Below are positions 9,665-10,802 of a stretch of DNA of 10,802 nt, piece by piece. Position 1 is the first letter of the stretch. Each line of letters opens with the position of its first letter. Below the pieces are notes generated by a model. That model made no database searches, was not told the origin of the DNA, and saw only the letters and a program-made list of their open reading frames with translations. The DNA lies in the NCBI GenBank assembly GCA_934572445.1, contig CAKTLD010000064.1, positions 1 through 10,802 of the forward strand. Direction: 5' to 3'. The position numbers were made by a program, and so were the translations under genes. The DNA comes from an uncultured Oscillospiraceae bacterium (GTDB taxonomy: Bacteria > Bacillota > Clostridia > Oscillospirales > Oscillospiraceae).

Positions 9665-10802
9665 TCAAGTTCACCTCACTGAGCGGTACTGTAAAGGAAA
9701 AGATGCAGCCATGCGGCGAATTGCCTTTCAGCGTCATTTCACCGTGATGCGCATGGATGATGGCTTGACAGAGCGTAAGCCCAAGCCCAAGACTTCGGCG
9801 GCTGTCGCCAATCGGATTGCCCCCGGTAAAGAACATTTCAAAAACACGCTCCTTCAGTTCATCCGGGATGCCGGGACCGTTGTCGCTGACGCAGATCTCA
9901 GCCGTATTTTCCCGCTGGATCGCCGCGATCCGGATGTTAGAGCCTGCCGGCGTATATTTGATTGCGTTGTTCACCAGATTGATGAGCACCTGCATGATGA
10001 GCCCCGCATCCACCCGCACCAGCAACGGCTCATCTCCGCAATCCACTGTAATGTGATGCTCTGCCGATCTTCGGTCGATATGCCGGAGCGCTTCTGACAC
10101 AATATCGTCCATGACCTGATCGGATAGATGCAGCTTTACGCTGCCATCCGCTATTTTCGTAATGGAAAGCAAATTCTCCACAAGCTCAGTCAACCATTGA
10201 GAATCATCGTATATGTCGTTAAAAATACGTTGCCGAGTTTCCGCATCCAAAGCATCATAGCTGTGCAGCAGCGTGTCGGCGTTGCCGGAAATGGAGGTCA
10301 GCGGGGTTCTAAGATCATGGGAAATCGAACGCAAAAGATTAGCACGAAGCTGTTCGTTCTTTGCAAGAACGGCCGCTTTTTCCTTTTCTCTGGCGTTGCG
10401 CAGGTTATCCAGCGCCAAGGCACATTCACCGAGAATGGAGAACAGAACGCTGGATGTAAATGCGTCAGGTTGCGTTTGCTTTTCCATCGGAATCCCGACA
10501 ACGCCGTAAATCTGCTGCCCGGTACGAATGGCGAGATACAGCCGCTTTGCTTTTGGAAAGTTTTGCGTCGTTGCGCCGGCACGCTTGCGGTTTTGCCAGA
10601 CCCATTGAACCACGTTCTGCTCCCAATCCGCATCTGGGATGCTGTATGGGCTGCGCCCGTCAGCCGGGTAAATAATTTCATCCAGCAAAGCACCGTCCTG
10701 CGCCGGGCAAATCAGAATGTCCCTCTGCATGAGTTTTTGTATCTGCATTGCGGTCATCCGATAGACTTCCTCCGGCGTTTCCGCCTTTTGAAGCTGCCTG
10801 TT
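9657..10802 (-). CDS. kdpD: KdpD-type sensor histidine kinase, C-terminal part (5' end outside window)
   Basis: The frame is open to the window edge and gives 381 residues; an internal ATG at 10757 is not taken as the start because 15 upstream codons (N-R-Q-L-Q-K-A-E-T-P-E-E-V-Y-R) continue a KdpD-like GAF region. Visible parts are a GAF-like domain (about 1-130), a linker helix, the dimerisation/phosphoacceptor H-box S-I-S-H-D-L-R-T-P-L with His162, the N-box L-V-N-N-A-I-K-Y-T-P (about 276-285), G1 box D-N-G-P-G-I-P (307-313) and G2 box G-L-G-L-T-L-C (339-345). All residues needed for ATP binding and phosphotransfer are present. KdpD senses potassium or turgor and phosphorylates KdpE. Full-length KdpD has an N-terminal KdpD/Usp region and four membrane segments, which would lie beyond 10802, so a shortened form cannot be excluded. 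Confidence 0.88.
   Translation of the reverse strand, partial: NRQLQKAETPEEVYRMTAMQIQKLMQRDILICPAQDGALLDEIIYPADGRSPYSIPDADWEQNVVQWVWQNRKRAGATTQNFPKAKRLYLAIRTGQQIYGVVGIPMEKQTQPDAFTSSVLFSILGECALALDNLRNAREKEKAAVLAKNEQLRANLLRSISHDLRTPLTSISGNADTLLHSYDALDAETRQRIFNDIYDDSQWLTELVENLLSITKIADGSVKLHLSDQVMDDIVSEALRHIDRRSAEHHITVDCGDEPLLVRVDAGLIMQVLINLVNNAIKYTPAGSNIRIAAIQRENTAEICVSDNGPGIPDELKERVFEMFFTGGNPIGDSRRSLGLGLTLCQAIIHAHHGEMTLKGNSPHGCIFSFTVPLSEVNLNE

Overview
The window looks like chromosome from a GC-rich gut member of the Clostridia (Oscillospiraceae-like). This placement is inferred from several things seen together: strong AGGAGG-type ribosome binding sites, short Firmicutes-style lipoprotein signals, a three-SLH-domain surface protein, a perfect CIRCE element and KdpD/KdpE. 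No 16S or other marker gene is present, so the taxonomy is not proven. No rRNA, tRNA, CRISPR array, intact insertion sequence or riboswitch was recognised.

Layout. Positions 1-362 hold the end of a GNAT acetyltransferase and a short mobilisation-protein-like (MobC/ribbon-helix-helix) ORF that stops early, so this edge is probably the scar of a mobile element. 658-2070 (+) is a lipoprotein with a DUF4097-type repeat domain. It converges on a leftward operon (3802 to 2120) of a polysaccharide-deacetylase-like lipoprotein followed by cytidine deaminase, and both transcripts share one large bidirectional terminator. 4037-4576 (+) is a solitary phage tail-fibre-like gene with a structured leader and its own terminator, which also serves the convergent S-layer gene (7618 to 4622, 998 aa).

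The 505-bp gap between the S-layer gene and the divergent hsp20 (8124-8561, +) is the richest non-coding stretch. It holds a perfect CIRCE operator for HrcA, five copies of GGTAGCA (four of them in two pairs with an exact 11-bp period), two hairpins that share a sequence, and a weak rightward terminator. After the hsp20 terminator comes about 280 bp of apparently degenerate sequence with a perfect 14-bp inverted repeat. The window ends in a leftward kdpD-kdpE pair, with kdpD cut by the edge.

How it fits together. The centre is an envelope neighbourhood: two lipoproteins, a likely glycan-modifying enzyme, an S-layer protein and a possible surface fibre. hsp20 is a stress gene under HrcA control. 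KdpDE is a potassium/osmotic two-component system whose usual target, kdpFABC, is not visible here. The two edges look lower in GC than the centre and carry remnants, which suggests they were acquired separately. The clearest regulatory result is the CIRCE-hsp20 unit. The least explained signals are the phased GGTAGCA repeats and the solitary tail-fibre cassette.
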